A stretch of DNA of 8,011 nucleotides, from contig JAHZES010000050.1 of assembly GCA_019421725.1 (NCBI GenBank), positions 1 to 8,011 on the forward strand, written 5' to 3'. This document shows positions 6,127 to 8,011 of this stretch, in pieces (the stretch's first letter is position 1; each line of letters opens with the position of its first letter). This stretch comes from Clostridiales bacterium (lineage in GTDB: Bacteria; Bacillota; Clostridia; Oscillospirales; Acutalibacteraceae). The notes below the pieces were generated by a model, which saw only the letters and a program-made list of their open reading frames with translations, did no database searches and had not been told where the DNA came from. The position numbers and the translations under genes were made by a program.

Positions 6127-7213
6127 CCGGAAGCGCCGCGCTGGTACCCACCTTCCCGTTCTCATCCAGCCAGTTGATCCAATCGCCATAGCCGTTGGGA
6201 TAATGTGAAAACGCAAAGGCGCGCACCTTTTCATGCAGTGCAAGAAACTCCTCATCATGCGTGTGCCGGTAGGCTTCTGCCGTTGCAACCAGTGTTTCCA
6301 CCTGAACCCACCACGGCTGGTAGGTCGGCTTTCCCCAAAAGCACGGTTCCTTTCCATCAATATCAAGAGCTAACCGCATTCCGCCGGACGGGTTCATTCC
6401 CAATGCAATGTGTCGGCGAATAATCCGGCAGCATTTTGAGATTTTTTCCGTTTCTCCGCGGTCTTCAAAAATCGAAATCAAAAACCACATGCACTCAATG
6501 GCATGACCCGGGACACAGGCTCTGCCCTCCGGAGAATCAACAAAGCCTCCTTCTGCACGGACGAACTCGAGAATCGCGTCTTTTTCCGGAATATAAAATT
6601 TGTCGAGCACCTCGTTGGCCAGCGCAGCGCCTTCCTCACAAATATCCGGGCGCCGCAGCGCTTTGCCAAGCTCATAGTAAAAATAAGCAAAAATCATATT
6701 GACGCCATGTGTTTTCATGCCGTTCGGAATCACGTACGGCGCTACCCGGTAGCTGCCCAGATGATTCAAACGCCAACGTGTATTTTCATAGGTCTCCAGC
6801 GCAATCCGTTTTGCTTCTTCGTTGCCGGTTGCGTTATAGTATTCCGTCATTCCTGCAAGTACAAAGCCATCCACGTAAATACTGGTATCTGTCTCTTTTA
6901 CATTTCCGTCCTCATCGAGCAAATACATCCATTTGCCAGACGCATCGCGTCCGTGCTGCAAAAGATAGCGGAACAGCCCATCCGCCGTGCGTAAATACTC
7001 TGTCCGCGGCTCAATACGGTTGTAAAGAGCCGAAAATGTCCAAAGCGCCCTCCCCTGCGACCATATGTAACGGTCTTTACAGAGAACCGTCCCATCTTCC
7101 TTCATGCAGTTGTTGATCGCTCCGGATGGATCCACTCCGTGCGAAAGCCAGAACGGAGCTACTTCATCTGTCAACACACGACGATACATTGCTGACATTT
7201 GGCTGAAGTCCAT
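6032..7213 (-). CDS. AGE-family (N-acylglucosamine 2-epimerase-like) epimerase/isomerase
   Basis: A 393-residue cytosolic protein of the AGE family, whose (alpha/alpha)6-barrel enzymes interconvert C2 epimers or aldose/ketose forms of sugars (N-acetylglucosamine/N-acetylmannosamine, mannose/glucose, cellobiose). Visible family blocks are RYIWSQGRALW (48-58, with Arg55), KTHGVNMI (167-174, His169), VPGHAIECMW (234-243, His237 and Glu240), the Trp-rich PTYQPWWVQVET (296-307) and KDPFHLPRG (364-372, His368). The histidines match the catalytic and substrate-binding positions of the family. The substrate cannot be decided and there is no sugar-uptake gene next to it. ATG at 7213 is preferred to an in-frame TTG at 7219, because GAAAGGCGG (7230-7222) is better spaced from the ATG. 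It is a one-gene unit with its own promoter, separated from clpB by a terminator and ending at the shared terminator at 5967-6014. Confidence 0.9.
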   Translation of the reverse strand: MDFSQMSAMYRRVLTDEVAPFWLSHGVDPSGAINNCMKEDGTVLCKDRYIWSQGRALWTFSALYNRIEPRTEYLRTADGLFRYLLQHGRDASGKWMYLLDEDGNVKETDTSIYVDGFVLAGMTEYYNATGNEEAKRIALETYENTRWRLNHLGSYRVAPYVIPNGMKTHGVNMIFAYFYYELGKALRRPDICEEGAALANEVLDKFYIPEKDAILEFVRAEGGFVDSPEGRACVPGHAIECMWFLISIFEDRGETEKISKCCRIIRRHIALGMNPSGGMRLALDIDGKEPCFWGKPTYQPWWVQVETLVATAEAYRHTHDEEFLALHEKVRAFAFSHYPNGYGDWINWLDENGKVGTSAALPVKDPFHLPRGLMMLTKTFARLAQEEQHLSER

Positions 7214-7251
7214 ATTCAAAACCGCCTTTCCCCCATAAATTTGTTTGTTTT

Positions 7252-7280
7252 ATCATACCTCATTTTTTGCCGTAATGCAA
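7252..7280 (-). promoter_or_regulatory. Probable promoter of the AGE-family epimerase gene
   Basis: On the minus strand, TTGCAT (7280-7275), an exact 17-base spacer and TATGAT (7257-7252). Transcription should start near 7245, about 32 bases before the ATG at 7213. It lies just after the clpB terminator, so the gene is independently transcribed. No obvious operator or catabolite-responsive element is seen nearby. Confidence 0.7.
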
Positions 7281-7293
7281 CAATTCCGATCGC

Positions 7294-7326
7294 AAAAAAA
7301 CCGGGACATTCAACATGCCCCGGTTT
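7294..7326 (-). terminator. Intrinsic terminator of clpB
   Basis: On the minus strand, ACCGGGGCAT (7324-7315) pairs with ATGTCCCGGT (7309-7300) through ten pairs including one G-U, around a five-base loop, followed by a T run (7300-7294). The hairpin begins about six bases after the clpB stop codon. Confidence 0.9.
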
Positions 7327-7329
7327 TCA

Positions 7330-8011
7330 TCAACTTTCTTTTTCTGCTTTCCGAACCGTATCCTTTTCCGTAATATCCAATTTTCCGTCCTGCATCTGTA
7401 CCACCAGTGTTGTACCCGGCTGCAGATCTTCTGCAATAATTTTACGGGCAATCAGCGTTTCCACTTTTTGCTGCAGGAACCGACGCAGCGGCCGTGCGCC
7501 ATAAACCGGATCGTAGCCTTCGTTTACCACATAGTCCTTGGCTTCCGGAGTCAGCTTAATAGAAAGCTGCTGCTCTTTCAGGCGTTTCTGCAGATCTTCG
7601 ACCATAAGATCAACGATTGCCGAAATCTCTGTTTTACCCAGCGGCTTGTAGAACACAATTTCATCCAGCCGGTTCAAAAATTCCGGCCGGAACTGGCGCT
7701 TGAGCAAAGCGCTGACCTGATCTCTCGCTTCCTGTGTAATAACTCCGTCTGAAGAGATTCCATCCAGAATATAATCCGAACCAAGGTTTGAGGTCAAAAT
7801 GATGATCGTGTTTTTAAAATCGACCTTGCGTCCCTGTGAATCGGTCAACTGCCCGTCATCCAATACCTGCAGCAGTACATTGAATACATCCGGGTGTGCT
7901 TTTTCCACCTCATCGAACAGTACGACCGAATACGGCTTTCTGCGGACCGCTTCCGTCAGCTGGCCGCCCTCGTCATAACCGACGTATCCGGGAGGTGCTC
8001 CGATAAGCCGC
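7330..8011 (-). CDS. clpB: ClpB disaggregase, C-terminal part (5' end off the window)
   Basis: The last 226 residues of a Hsp100/ClpB ATPase are visible; the full protein is usually about 860 residues. ClpB works with DnaK to extract and refold proteins from aggregates. The visible part covers the second AAA+ module after Walker A: pore loop GYVGYDEGG (8-16 of the visible part), Walker B VVLFDE (29-34), sensor 1 in ILTSNLGSD, arginine finger Arg114 in RPEFLNRLDE, and sensor 2 in GYDPVYGARPLRR, followed by the small C-terminal domain. TSNLGSD and the flanking sequence favour ClpB over ClpC, which usually has TSNVGA; the diagnostic middle domain is off the window. The frame is open to the window edge. 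Reading it as a 192-residue protein from an internal GTG would be wrong, because the Walker B motif continues upstream of it. Regulation by HrcA or CtsR, if any, lies outside. Confidence 0.94.
   Translation of the reverse strand, partial: RLIGAPPGYVGYDEGGQLTEAVRRKPYSVVLFDEVEKAHPDVFNVLLQVLDDGQLTDSQGRKVDFKNTIIILTSNLGSDYILDGISSDGVITQEARDQVSALLKRQFRPEFLNRLDEIVFYKPLGKTEISAIVDLMVEDLQKRLKEQQLSIKLTPEAKDYVVNEGYDPVYGARPLRRFLQQKVETLIARKIIAEDLQPGTTLVVQMQDGKLDITEKDTVRKAEKES

Noticed and set aside
7315..7752. Plus-strand open frame opposite clpB
   Set aside because: It is antisense to highly conserved AAA+ sequence and begins in the clpB terminator.

Overview
The window looks like ordinary chromosomal DNA from a low- to mid-GC Gram-positive bacterium, most likely a member of Clostridia (perhaps an Oscillospirales/Ruminococcaceae-type genome). 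The reasons are the trmK–nif3–rqcH gene order, a free-standing DUF1858 CxxC protein, strong AGGAGG-type ribosome binding sites, sigma-A promoters (several with an extended -10 TGn) and tight U-tract terminators. The lineage is an inference from gene content. No insertion sequence, prophage, CRISPR array or large repeat is visible.

Layout. At the left edge is the 5' part of a tRNA-Ala(GGC) on the minus strand with its own promoter. Next, all on minus and read from right to left, is a translation-maintenance group: a 67-residue DUF1858/redox-disulfide protein (3474-3677) with its own promoter, an intrinsic terminator at 3425-3458, then trmK (tRNA m1A22 methyltransferase), a Nif3-like metal protein overlapping trmK by 35 bases, and rqcH (ribosome quality control, Ala-tailing). 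A HAD-IIA phosphatase (3820-4605) lies upstream. From a divergent promoter region at about 4606-4831, a plus-strand pair begins: an RluA-family pseudouridine synthase and a small, very basic protein. They converge on an AGE-family sugar epimerase (6032-7213, minus). The right edge holds the 3' third of clpB (minus) with a clear terminator.

How the genes relate. Much of the window concerns RNA modification and translation or protein quality control: tRNA-Ala, RqcH (which uses tRNA-Ala), TrmK, a pseudouridine synthase and ClpB. The most interesting item is the small basic gene at 5836. A strong bidirectional intrinsic terminator (5967-6014) sits inside its reading frame, about 37 codons before the first in-frame stop. 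Most transcripts should therefore end without a stop codon. That is the arrangement known for the tmRNA-controlled ribosome-rescue factors ArfA and BrfA, so the gene is a candidate for an unrecognised rescue factor or another nonstop-regulated protein. A second oddity is the terminator whose U tract touches the trmK ribosome binding site, which suggests that the trmK–nif3–rqcH operon depends on read-through or attenuation.
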